A DNA stretch of 14,315 nt, taken from Cytophagales bacterium. GTDB taxonomy: Bacteria; Bacteroidota; Bacteroidia; Cytophagales; Cyclobacteriaceae. Position 1 is the stretch's first letter, and every line of letters starts with the position of its first letter. Positions 8,139 through 14,315 of this stretch are shown in pieces. The position numbers were made by a program, and so were the translations under genes. The notes below the pieces were generated by a model that worked only from the letters and a program-made list of their open reading frames with translations, had not been told where the DNA came from and made no database searches. The stretch is from NCBI GenBank assembly GCA_024643485.1, contig JAHEMU010000026.1, forward strand, positions 1 to 14,315, in the 5' to 3' direction.

Positions 8139-9501
8139 TAGAGGAAGTTTTGAAAAAGCTTGGGAAGATCGGTTCAGTGATGCAAAACTGAGTCCATCGA
8201 GTGATTTGTGGGAAAAGGTAAATGCCCACTTAGTTTTAGAGGAAAATGGGACGTTGAGAAAAAATATCCTATGGATGAGGTGGTTGTCAGCGGCCGCAAT
8301 TTCATTGGCAGTGATTTCATTTACTTTCCAGTATTCCAATTGGACGACAGATCAGTCTATGGATCAGTCCATTGCTGTTGTTAATGAAGAGGAAATACCC
8401 TTAGATAGTAAAAATTCAGTGGAAAATGAAGTAACCAACAGCCCGAACACTCCGTCTGCAACGGGTGATAGCGGAAAAGCAGATAAGCAAATTGGGAATA
8501 GTGGTAATAATTCTAATGCATATAATTCAAACCAAACTCGAGTAAATCAACCAAAAGTGAAGGTTTATCCAAATCGAGTAAGTCAAAATCAATTAAATTC
8601 TAAAATTTCCTTCTCAGGAAATTTTAACTCCGGTTTTCCAATTGTAAACAACAATCAAAACAGGGGTAATTCATTAAGTAATATTTCATTATCCGACCAA
8701 TCGACCTCATTAACAGCACTGGATGGGTTGGGTTTAACCGATAAGGAATTAGGGGAGAGTACTGCACTTTATTTGAGATACGAGATGCTACCTACTATTG
8801 TCAAGGATGAAAATAATAGGCAATCATTTTATGCTGGATTAAACTACGCAGGGGGGTCTGTTTCTGAAGCAGGAAATAGTCTTTCATTTGCCAATTCATT
8901 AAGTGATGCAATTAGTAGTCCTGAACAATCGGACAATTATTCTAAAAGAGATATTGAAGGTGTTTCTAGAGTGGTAGGCTTAAATTTAGGTGGAAATATT
9001 TCAGAAAAATGGAAGTTAATGACGGGGGTTGAGTATCAACAAATTGTAACCGGTAGTTATTTTGGCTCAGATCCTCAGATGAATACAAAAAACATCAATA
9101 CAGCATATACTTCATTTAATAATTCGACCTCAATGGATCCTGGGTATCTCCAAGAAGACCAATTGTCTTATCTTTCTATTCCATTACAAGCGGGTTATGA
9201 AATATTCGATAAAAAGCTTGGAATAACATTAATTTCTGGTTTGGATACACGAATTCTTATTGATAATTCCTCGGTTTTATTTACTCAGGATCCAATAAAT
9301 AATAGTACGGTAAATCGAAATTTCAACTCGCTTACTTTATGGGGCGGATTAAACGCAGAGATCTCCTATGAATTAACAAGGAGCTATGAAATTGCTGTTA
9401 TTCCTGGGTTCAGGCAATCCTTAATGGAAGTAGAAAGAAATTCAGGAAATCGTTCAAGCTTATCTGAAATAGCATTTAATTTACGGTATAAATTCAATTA
9501 A
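8125..9501 (+). CDS. Anti-sigma-like membrane protein fused to an outer-membrane beta-barrel
   Basis: 458 residues in four parts. Residues 1-50 are cytoplasmic (FEKAWEDRFSDAKLSPSSDLW...), a pattern common in Bacteroidota anti-sigma proteins. One transmembrane helix follows at about 52-69 (WLSAAAISLAVISF). A long linker rich in Asn, Ser and Gln spans about 71-210. A beta-rich region of about 215-458 resembles an outer-membrane barrel, with alternating strands such as QSFYAGLNYAGG, LSIPLQAGYEIF and a terminal AFNLRYKFN. It overlaps the sigma gene by 14 nt. I infer that the N-terminus holds the sigma factor and that the linker crosses the periplasm to a barrel in the outer membrane, so damage to the barrel or linker could be signalled inward. 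The Pfam-level barrel identity is not certain. Confidence 0.75.
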   Translation: MERSDRGSFEKAWEDRFSDAKLSPSSDLWEKVNAHLVLEENGTLRKNILWMRWLSAAAISLAVISFTFQYSNWTTDQSMDQSIAVVNEEEIPLDSKNSVENEVTNSPNTPSATGDSGKADKQIGNSGNNSNAYNSNQTRVNQPKVKVYPNRVSQNQLNSKISFSGNFNSGFPIVNNNQNRGNSLSNISLSDQSTSLTALDGLGLTDKELGESTALYLRYEMLPTIVKDENNRQSFYAGLNYAGGSVSEAGNSLSFANSLSDAISSPEQSDNYSKRDIEGVSRVVGLNLGGNISEKWKLMTGVEYQQIVTGSYFGSDPQMNTKNINTAYTSFNNSTSMDPGYLQEDQLSYLSIPLQAGYEIFDKKLGITLISGLDTRILIDNSSVLFTQDPINNSTVNRNFNSLTLWGGLNAEISYELTRSYEIAVIPGFRQSLMEVERNSGNRSSLSEIAFNLRYKFN

Positions 9502-9513
9502 TTAATTAGGAAA

Positions 9514-10833
9514 ATGAAAAGGTCATTCGGTACAAGGGTTAAAAGTTCGAAGATAAGTCAGCTGATTTATTTGGTACTTCTTTTAGGTGTGATTTCGGCA
9601 TGCTCGGATGTGTGTACCGATGTGAGATCCTATATTTATTATGAGCCGATTTACACCTCTTTGGAGGAAGTTCGTGCGGGAATTAAAAACAATCCAGTAG
9701 AGCATGAGATTAAAAATCCGGGTAAAATATATTATTTAAATGGTAATGTGCTAATCAATCAGCCTGGAGAAGGGATTCATGTGATAAATAATGCTAATCC
9801 GGCAAACCCACAATACAGGACTTTTATTGAGATTCCGGGAAATTTTGATATTGCAGGAACTGGTAATTATTTATTTGTGGATAGTTATATCGATTTGGTT
9901 GTTTTGGATGTTTCTAATTTTGAGAATATATCAGAAGTGAAGCGGATAGAAGATTATTTCCCTTCCTATAATAATTTCGGATTTTATGTAGATCCAAATT
10001 TAGGCGTAGTTAGTGGCTGGAAAGAGGTTGAACACATTAATGAGATAGAAACGGATTGTTATGGAGGTGGATATTACGAGCCGTGGATCTATTATAGGGG
10101 TGGAATCATGATGGATGCTGCTGTATCAATGGAAGGAAATTTCACTGTTGGACCAGGAAATACCCCGGGAATTGGTGGGTCTTTGGCTAAATTCACTTTG
10201 TCAAATAATTACCTTTATACCATTGATAATTCGAATTTGACGGCAGTAGATGTTTCATCACCAACTACACCTATTTTACAATCAAAAATTAATTTAGGTT
10301 GGGGTATAGAAACTATTTTTCCATATGAAGACAAATTGTTTGTAGGATCAAATACAGGAATGAGTATTTATAGTATTGAAACGCCTTCAAACCCAACCCT
10401 TTTATCAACGTATTCACATGTGCTTAGTTGTGATCCTGTTGCAGTTCAAGGTGATTATGCTTACGTAACATTACGTGACGGAACTACCTGTATGAGGGGC
10501 CAAAATGTGCTAGAAGTTATTGATATCAGTGACCCTACCCAGCCTCAATTGGTTAAATCGTATAATATGTACCATCCACAAGGCTTGGGAGTAGATGGAA
10601 GTACTCTATTCGTTTGTGATGGCGTAGCTGGGCTTAAAATATTTAATATAGATGACAAAATGACGATTTTAGATCATTTACTTAAGGTATATCCAGAATT
10701 ACAACCCATCGATGTTATTCCTTTTAATGGAATTTTAATGTTGATTGCGACGGACGGTTTGTATCAGTACGATTATTCTGATATCGAAAATATTACTCTA
10801 ATCAGTACCATCACCTTGACAATAGAATCATGA
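9514..10833 (+). CDS. LVIVD-repeat beta-propeller lipoprotein
   Basis: 439-residue lipoprotein: hydrophobic signal at about 15-29 and lipobox ISAC, acylated Cys30. Seven repeats of the LVIVD type can be aligned at about 71-108, 112-145, 225-259, 266-301, 307-350, 356-389 and 399-433. Each has a pattern like YLFVDSYIDLVVLDVSNFEN followed by a proline-rich turn (SPTTP, PSNPT, DPTQP). Seven units suggest a seven-bladed propeller. An insertion of about 75 residues with a Cys and a Gly/Tyr-rich patch (YGGGYYEPWIYY) separates repeats 2 and 3. An AGGAAA-like ribosome site precedes the ATG, which is unusual in this window. It lies 12 nt after the barrel gene and shares ATGA with the next gene. The ligand is unknown. 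Confidence 0.8.
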   Translation: MKRSFGTRVKSSKISQLIYLVLLLGVISACSDVCTDVRSYIYYEPIYTSLEEVRAGIKNNPVEHEIKNPGKIYYLNGNVLINQPGEGIHVINNANPANPQYRTFIEIPGNFDIAGTGNYLFVDSYIDLVVLDVSNFENISEVKRIEDYFPSYNNFGFYVDPNLGVVSGWKEVEHINEIETDCYGGGYYEPWIYYRGGIMMDAAVSMEGNFTVGPGNTPGIGGSLAKFTLSNNYLYTIDNSNLTAVDVSSPTTPILQSKINLGWGIETIFPYEDKLFVGSNTGMSIYSIETPSNPTLLSTYSHVLSCDPVAVQGDYAYVTLRDGTTCMRGQNVLEVIDISDPTQPQLVKSYNMYHPQGLGVDGSTLFVCDGVAGLKIFNIDDKMTILDHLLKVYPELQPIDVIPFNGILMLIATDGLYQYDYSDIENITLISTITLTIES

Positions 10834-11594
10834 GAAATATAACAGCTGTTTTAGCATTAATGCTTATTTCATCGATTGGCTTTTCCCAGGATCGTGTCCT
10901 GTTGACTAGTGGAGGAATATTAAAAGGAAAATACATAGGAAATGACAGTACCAATACGCTGTTGTTTTTTGAAATGGCAGGTAATAAGGTGAGTATTCCT
11001 TGGGGTGTAATAAAGGGAATTAAGTTTGAGGGAGATCGTAAAATTACAAGGAACGAGAGCAGAAGGGAGTTTGTCTTTGAAAAAAGTTCGTATTACAATA
11101 TTTCAGCAAATCAATTATTTTATACCAAAGGAAATTCTTCTACAGTTCATCTGGGTTTTGGATTAAATGTAATTGGCGGTTATAGGTGGAATAATTGGAT
11201 TAATGTGGGTATTGGAACCGGGGTAAATGGGTGGGGTGACTATACTACCGTACCTATATTTGCTAAATATGATTTTGCATTAAATAAATCAAACGCTACT
11301 CCAGTATTTATTTTTGAGGGAGGTTATGGATTTAACAAATATTCTGGAAAAGAAAATAATAGTGAATTAAAGGTTAAGAATGGGTGGAATTACGGATATG
11401 GAGTGGGATATCAATGGAAGATGGAATCTGTTACACTCGTTTTTAATATTATGGGTAAGTTTCAATATCTTACTGAATACAGCGATAATCCTTCAGTTCC
11501 GTTTTATTCATCGTATTATTATCCATACAATTCCTTAACGGAACGGGATAGAATAATACGAAGAATACAAGTTGGAACTACGATTGAATTTTAA
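10830..11594 (+). CDS. Exported barrel-like protein of unknown function
   Basis: 254 residues with a signal peptide (about 1-20, cleavage after GFSQ). A small N-terminal beta domain follows at about 21-70 (RVLLTSGGILKGKYIG, KVSIPWGVIKGIKF). Then come alternating strands consistent with a small outer-membrane barrel: VHLGFGLNVIGGYRW, INVGIGTGVNG, VPIFAKYDFAL, PVFIFEGGYGF, WNYGYGVGYQWK, VTLVFNIMGKFQYL, and the terminal RRIQVGTTIEF ending in Phe. I do not recognise a named family. It overlaps the LVIVD gene by ATGA, so it is part of the same operon. Its stop overlaps the convergent ABC-F stop (TTAA, 11591-11594). Barrel folding and localisation are inferred. Confidence 0.7.
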   Translation: MRNITAVLALMLISSIGFSQDRVLLTSGGILKGKYIGNDSTNTLLFFEMAGNKVSIPWGVIKGIKFEGDRKITRNESRREFVFEKSSYYNISANQLFYTKGNSSTVHLGFGLNVIGGYRWNNWINVGIGTGVNGWGDYTTVPIFAKYDFALNKSNATPVFIFEGGYGFNKYSGKENNSELKVKNGWNYGYGVGYQWKMESVTLVFNIMGKFQYLTEYSDNPSVPFYSSYYYPYNSLTERDRIIRRIQVGTTIEF

Positions 11595-13501
11595 GAAAGC
11601 TGATCTAACTGTTCGACTTGCTTTTCCCAATCAGAGGTAATGGTATTTATTTGCTCTAACAATTGTTGATACGTCATTGACAATTGTTGGAGTTTTTCAT
11701 TTTCTGTCGAATTTAACTTACTCATTTCATCTTCTAGAGCATCTTTCTGAATTTCTAAAGACATGATTTGTTCTTCAGCTTCTGCAATTCTTTTCTTTAA
11801 AATTTTGACTTCTTGATTTTGAGCGTTCGAAGGCTCTGTTGTTTGTTTTTTTACTTCTTGCTTTGGTTGAGGTGTCTCGTTTTTAACCGTTTTTGTATTA
11901 GCTAGTTTCTTTTGAGATTCCCAATACACATATTCATCAAAAGTACCTGGGTATTCTTTTATTTTATGGTCTTCAATGTACCAGATTTTATTTGCTACAT
12001 GTTTGATAAAGAACCGATTGTGAGAAACGACAATATAGCTACCTTCGTACTGCTGAAGGGCTTGTATGAGGATATTTTCAGAAATAAAATCCAGGTGGTT
12101 GGTTGGTTCATCGAGTAAAAGGAAATTTGCTTCAGAAATCAAAGTTCTAGCTAAAGCAACGCGTGATTTTTCCCCACCCGAAAGCACTTTTATTTTCTTA
12201 AATACATCATCGCTACTGAATAGAAAACAGCCTAGAACCCCTCTTAATTCCTGTTCTGATTTGCCGGAGCCTGACATTTTAAGTTCTGATAAAATATCAT
12301 TATTTACATCTAGAGATTCTAACTGATGTTGAGCGTAAAATCCAAAGGATAAATTATGTCCTTCAATTCGTTCGCCTTCTATTTTTTCTGTACCAGCAAT
12401 AATTCTCAAAAGGGTAGACTTCCCCTTTCCGTTTGCGCCTATTAATGCGATTTTATCACCACGCACAATATGGGCATTCGCATGTTCCAAGATTTTATTA
12501 TTTCCGTACGATTTTCCAACATCTTTAAGGTCCATAACAATTTTGCCAGAACGCTGCGCCAAGTTAAACTGAAAATTGATAGAGGGGTCAGCATCCGCAA
12601 CTTCTTCAATTAAATCAATTTTATTCAGTTGCTTAATTTTAGATTGAACTTGTCTGGATTTTGATGCTTTAGCCCTAAAGCGTTCTATAAAACGTTCGGT
12701 TTGTTTGATTTGCTTTTGTTGGTTTTCAAAGGTGTTTTGTTGGATTTCTTCCCTTTGATTTTTTTCCTCGAGATAAAAGTCATAGTTACCAGAGTAACGG
12801 ATTAGTTTTAGCTGATCTACCTCGACAATTGTATTGGCAACATTATTAATGAAATTTCGATCGTGGCTTACTACAATGATGGCGCCACTATAATTCCTTA
12901 AATAATTTTCTACCCATTCTATAGAAGGTAAGTCTAAGTGGTTGGTAGGTTCATCGAGCATCAAGAGACTCGGTTTTTCGAGCAAAAGTTTAGCGAGCAT
13001 CACTCTCATTCTCCATCCCCCAGAAAACAATTTAAGTGGTTTGGTAAGTTCTTCAGTTTTAAAACCAATTCCTTCAAGAACTTCTTCAGCTTTTGCTTTT
13101 AGCGTATATCCATCACGACGTTCAAACTCTAGTTGGTAATTACCAAGCTTTTCAATGATTTCATCAGAATAATTGGTTTCTAAATCTTTGAGTAAACGAT
13201 CAATTTTATCACTCAATACCAATACTTCTTTATGAGCTGACATAGCAACGGTAAGAATGCTATCGTCGCTTTGAAAGGAAAGTAAATCTTGATTTAAAAA
13301 ACCAATAGTACATTCATTACTGTATGAAATTTCTCCATTGTCGGGAGAATGATGCTGATTGATCAGTTTCAGTAAAGTTGTTTTTCCCTTTCCATTCAAC
13401 CCAATTAACCCTATTCGGTCACGGTCTTTAATATGTAAGGAAGCTTTATCGTAGAGGGGTCTACCTCCAACAAAGTAGGAAAGGTTGTTTATTGAAATCA
13501 A
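11591..13501 (-). CDS. ABC-F family ATPase (ribosome-associated)
   Basis: 636 residues, two ABC domains and no membrane segments. Domain 1: Walker A GLNGKGKT (34-41), signature SGGWR (160-164), Walker B LLMLDEP (179-185) and H-loop His213. A charged helical linker (about 245-315, rich in Gln, Glu and Arg) corresponds to the P-site tRNA interaction motif. Domain 2: Walker A GANGKGKS (355-362), signature SGGEK (441-445), Walker B LLLDEP (461-466), and SHNR rather than the usual SHDR. A coiled coil occupies about 560-636 after a Lys/Thr/Gln-rich hinge. The length and coiled coil resemble Uup or YheS, but I cannot decide between them, so no symbol is given. Family members relieve ribosome stalling; some give antibiotic resistance, which is not shown here. 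The start is TTG (13499-13501); no upstream in-frame ATG exists before a stop, and the next Met is residue 88. Confidence 0.93.
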   Translation of the reverse strand: MISINNLSYFVGGRPLYDKASLHIKDRDRIGLIGLNGKGKTTLLKLINQHHSPDNGEISYSNECTIGFLNQDLLSFQSDDSILTVAMSAHKEVLVLSDKIDRLLKDLETNYSDEIIEKLGNYQLEFERRDGYTLKAKAEEVLEGIGFKTEELTKPLKLFSGGWRMRVMLAKLLLEKPSLLMLDEPTNHLDLPSIEWVENYLRNYSGAIIVVSHDRNFINNVANTIVEVDQLKLIRYSGNYDFYLEEKNQREEIQQNTFENQQKQIKQTERFIERFRAKASKSRQVQSKIKQLNKIDLIEEVADADPSINFQFNLAQRSGKIVMDLKDVGKSYGNNKILEHANAHIVRGDKIALIGANGKGKSTLLRIIAGTEKIEGERIEGHNLSFGFYAQHQLESLDVNNDILSELKMSGSGKSEQELRGVLGCFLFSSDDVFKKIKVLSGGEKSRVALARTLISEANFLLLDEPTNHLDFISENILIQALQQYEGSYIVVSHNRFFIKHVANKIWYIEDHKIKEYPGTFDEYVYWESQKKLANTKTVKNETPQPKQEVKKQTTEPSNAQNQEVKILKKRIAEAEEQIMSLEIQKDALEDEMSKLNSTENEKLQQLSMTYQQLLEQINTITSDWEKQVEQLDQLS

Positions 13502-13520
13502 AGCATAGAAAATTAAACCG

Positions 13521-13528
13521 CAAAGCTA
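13521..13528 (-). promoter_or_regulatory. Candidate promoter of the ABC-F gene (-7 box)
   Basis: On the - strand this reads TAGCTTTG, an exact -7 match. TTTA at 13548-13551, exactly 19 bp upstream, could serve as a -33 element (one mismatch from TTTG). Transcription would start near 13514, leaving a leader of only about 13 nt before the TTG start. Confidence 0.5.
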
Positions 13529-13677
13529 ATGAAATTAACAGAAGATATAAAGGTGGATTTAAACATTGGCAATTTTTATTATTAGTATAAAGGTATTTTC
13601 TAATGAAGTAGTGATTTTTTGCCTGCGTGGTAAGTGAAACCCCTAAATATTAATAAAATGGAACATTTCGCACGTAA

Positions 13678-13697
13678 TTGTGCAGTCGTTGTGCAGT
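13678..13697. repeat. Tandem TTGTGCAGT pair, 11-bp period
   Basis: TTGTGCAGT occurs at 13678-13686 and again at 13689-13697, one helical turn apart. A short inverted repeat, ACTAC-TTT-GTAGT (13705-13717), and a perfect TCAAT-C-ATTGA palindrome (13741-13751) follow. The stretch lies in the 13502-13792 gap between the ABC-F gene and the next genes, in the position expected for regulatory sites of the downstream exported protein. No exact -7 box reads rightward in the gap. The closest is TAAATTTTG at 13787-13795, which has one base too many. Confidence 0.35.
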
Positions 13698-13792
13698 ATG
13701 AAAAACTACTTTGTAGTAATAATGTGCCATAGTAAAATTTTCAATCATTGATTATTACTTCGATTATTGGGATGCTATAAAAACTATAAATT

Positions 13793-13939
13793 TTGACAAA
13801 GGCAAGTAAAAGGGTAAACAAAGAAGAGACGGATCATGAACATACACTTAAGAAATTGGAAGAAGTGAACAAGACCCGATCTTCAGCGTTGATGAAAATC
13901 CTTAAAAACTCAAAAAGCCCTAAAAAAGGCAAAAATTAA
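13793..13939 (+). CDS. Possible small basic protein (48 aa)
   Basis: The frame begins at a TTG and reads MTKASKRVNKEETDHEHTL through to KSPKKGKN, with a stop at 13937-13939. It is Lys-rich with charged, helix-favouring composition (about a third Lys/Arg), and has no signal peptide or membrane segment. It ends 22 bp before the ATG of the exported protein, so the two could share a transcript. Against it: the start is TTG, there is no Shine-Dalgarno, and a Lys-rich composition arises easily in A-rich DNA. I do not recognise a family. Confidence 0.4.
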   Translation: MTKASKRVNKEETDHEHTLKKLEEVNKTRSSALMKILKNSKSPKKGKN

Positions 13940-13961
13940 ACAATTTTAAACAAACTAAAGT

Positions 13962-14315
13962 ATGAGAAAAAGTTTACAAACGTTGAAAAGACTGGTAATG
14001 CTTACTCTTCTAGTAGGAGGGAGTATTCTTTCAGGATTTTCGCAAAGTAACAATGCTCCCCTGATTGAACGCGGGGTGGTGCATGTGAAGTTTTCCCCAG
14101 AAATGGCTCAACAACTTTCAGGAATGAAGGTTGCGTCTGTTAATGGTCTGGCGAGAACAGGTATCTCTGGATTTGATGCTGTAGCGGCATCATACAAAGT
14201 AACAAAGGTAACTCCGATGTTCTTTGCTAAACCAGGTAGGGAAGAGGCGCACAGACGTCATGGATTAAATTTATGGTACGAAGTAACCTTAGATTACACA
14301 TCCAATGTAATGAGC
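13962..14315 (+). CDS. Exported protein, N-terminus, probable subtilisin-like (S8) protease propeptide (partial)
   Basis: 118 codons run off the right edge. A signal peptide covers about 1-28 (positively charged start, LVMLTLLVGGSIL core, cleavage after GFSQ). The following region resembles the propeptide of Bacteroidota S8 proteases exported by type IX secretion: VVHVKFSPE (39-47), TGISGFDAVAA (66-76), YKVTKVTPMF (78-87) and HGLNLWYEVTLDY (100-112). The catalytic domain and any C-terminal sorting domain lie outside the window, so the assignment is inference from the N-terminus. It starts at ATG 13962. The plug gene at 6186-7484 is consistent with type IX export. Confidence 0.6.
   Translation, partial: MRKSLQTLKRLVMLTLLVGGSILSGFSQSNNAPLIERGVVHVKFSPEMAQQLSGMKVASVNGLARTGISGFDAVAASYKVTKVTPMFFAKPGREEAHRRHGLNLWYEVTLDYTSNVMS

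Noticed and set aside
8041..8339. Two - strand open frames across the sigma/anti-sigma junction
   Set aside because: Both strands cannot plausibly code here, and the + strand genes have clear domains.
11912..13139. Three + strand open frames inside the ABC-F gene
   Set aside because: They are antisense shadows of conserved ATPase motifs.
13698..13751. 17-codon ATG frame (MKNYFVVIMCH...)
   Set aside because: It is too short, overlaps the repeat cluster, and has no ribosome site or recognisable features.

Overview
The window looks like chromosomal DNA from a member of the Bacteroidota, probably Flavobacteriia or a relative. Evidence: AT-rich sequence, Bacteroidota-type -7 boxes (TAnnTTTG), a type IX secretion 'plug' lipoprotein, a DUF3276 (PUR-alpha-like) protein, an anti-sigma/beta-barrel fusion, and almost no Shine-Dalgarno sequences. 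Five of the fourteen main genes must start at GTG or TTG. No tRNA, rRNA, insertion sequence or CRISPR array is visible.

Region 1 (1-2500): the last codons of a + strand gene, a strong bidirectional terminator, a LuxC-family acyl-CoA reductase (-) diverging from a dicluster ferredoxin (+) over two abutting -7 boxes, then a lone DUF58 protein (-) that ends inside the ferredoxin stop.

Region 2 (2500-6205): a DUF3276 nucleic-acid-binding protein with its own terminator, an AI-2E-type permease coupled to the GTPase/ATPase YchF by a TAATG junction, and a solitary Cas6-like protein. The Cas6-like protein keeps the C-terminal glycine-rich loop, but the N-terminal segment that normally carries the catalytic His is shortened. 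No array or other cas gene lies nearby.

Region 3 (6186-11594): the type IX plug lipoprotein (-) diverges from a tight four-gene unit (+): ECF sigma factor, anti-sigma-like inner-membrane protein fused to a predicted outer-membrane barrel, a seven-repeat LVIVD propeller lipoprotein, and a small exported barrel-like protein. Overlaps of 14 and 4 nt and a 12 nt gap suggest one transcript. I infer an envelope-sensing module, and it is the best candidate here for an undescribed system.

Region 4 (11591-14315): an ABC-F ribosome-associated ATPase (-) with a C-terminal coiled coil, an intergenic region with short repeats, a possible 48-residue basic protein, and the first 118 residues of an exported protein resembling the propeptide of Bacteroidota subtilisin-like (S8) proteases. 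Three convergent gene pairs overlap at their stop codons with no terminator between them.
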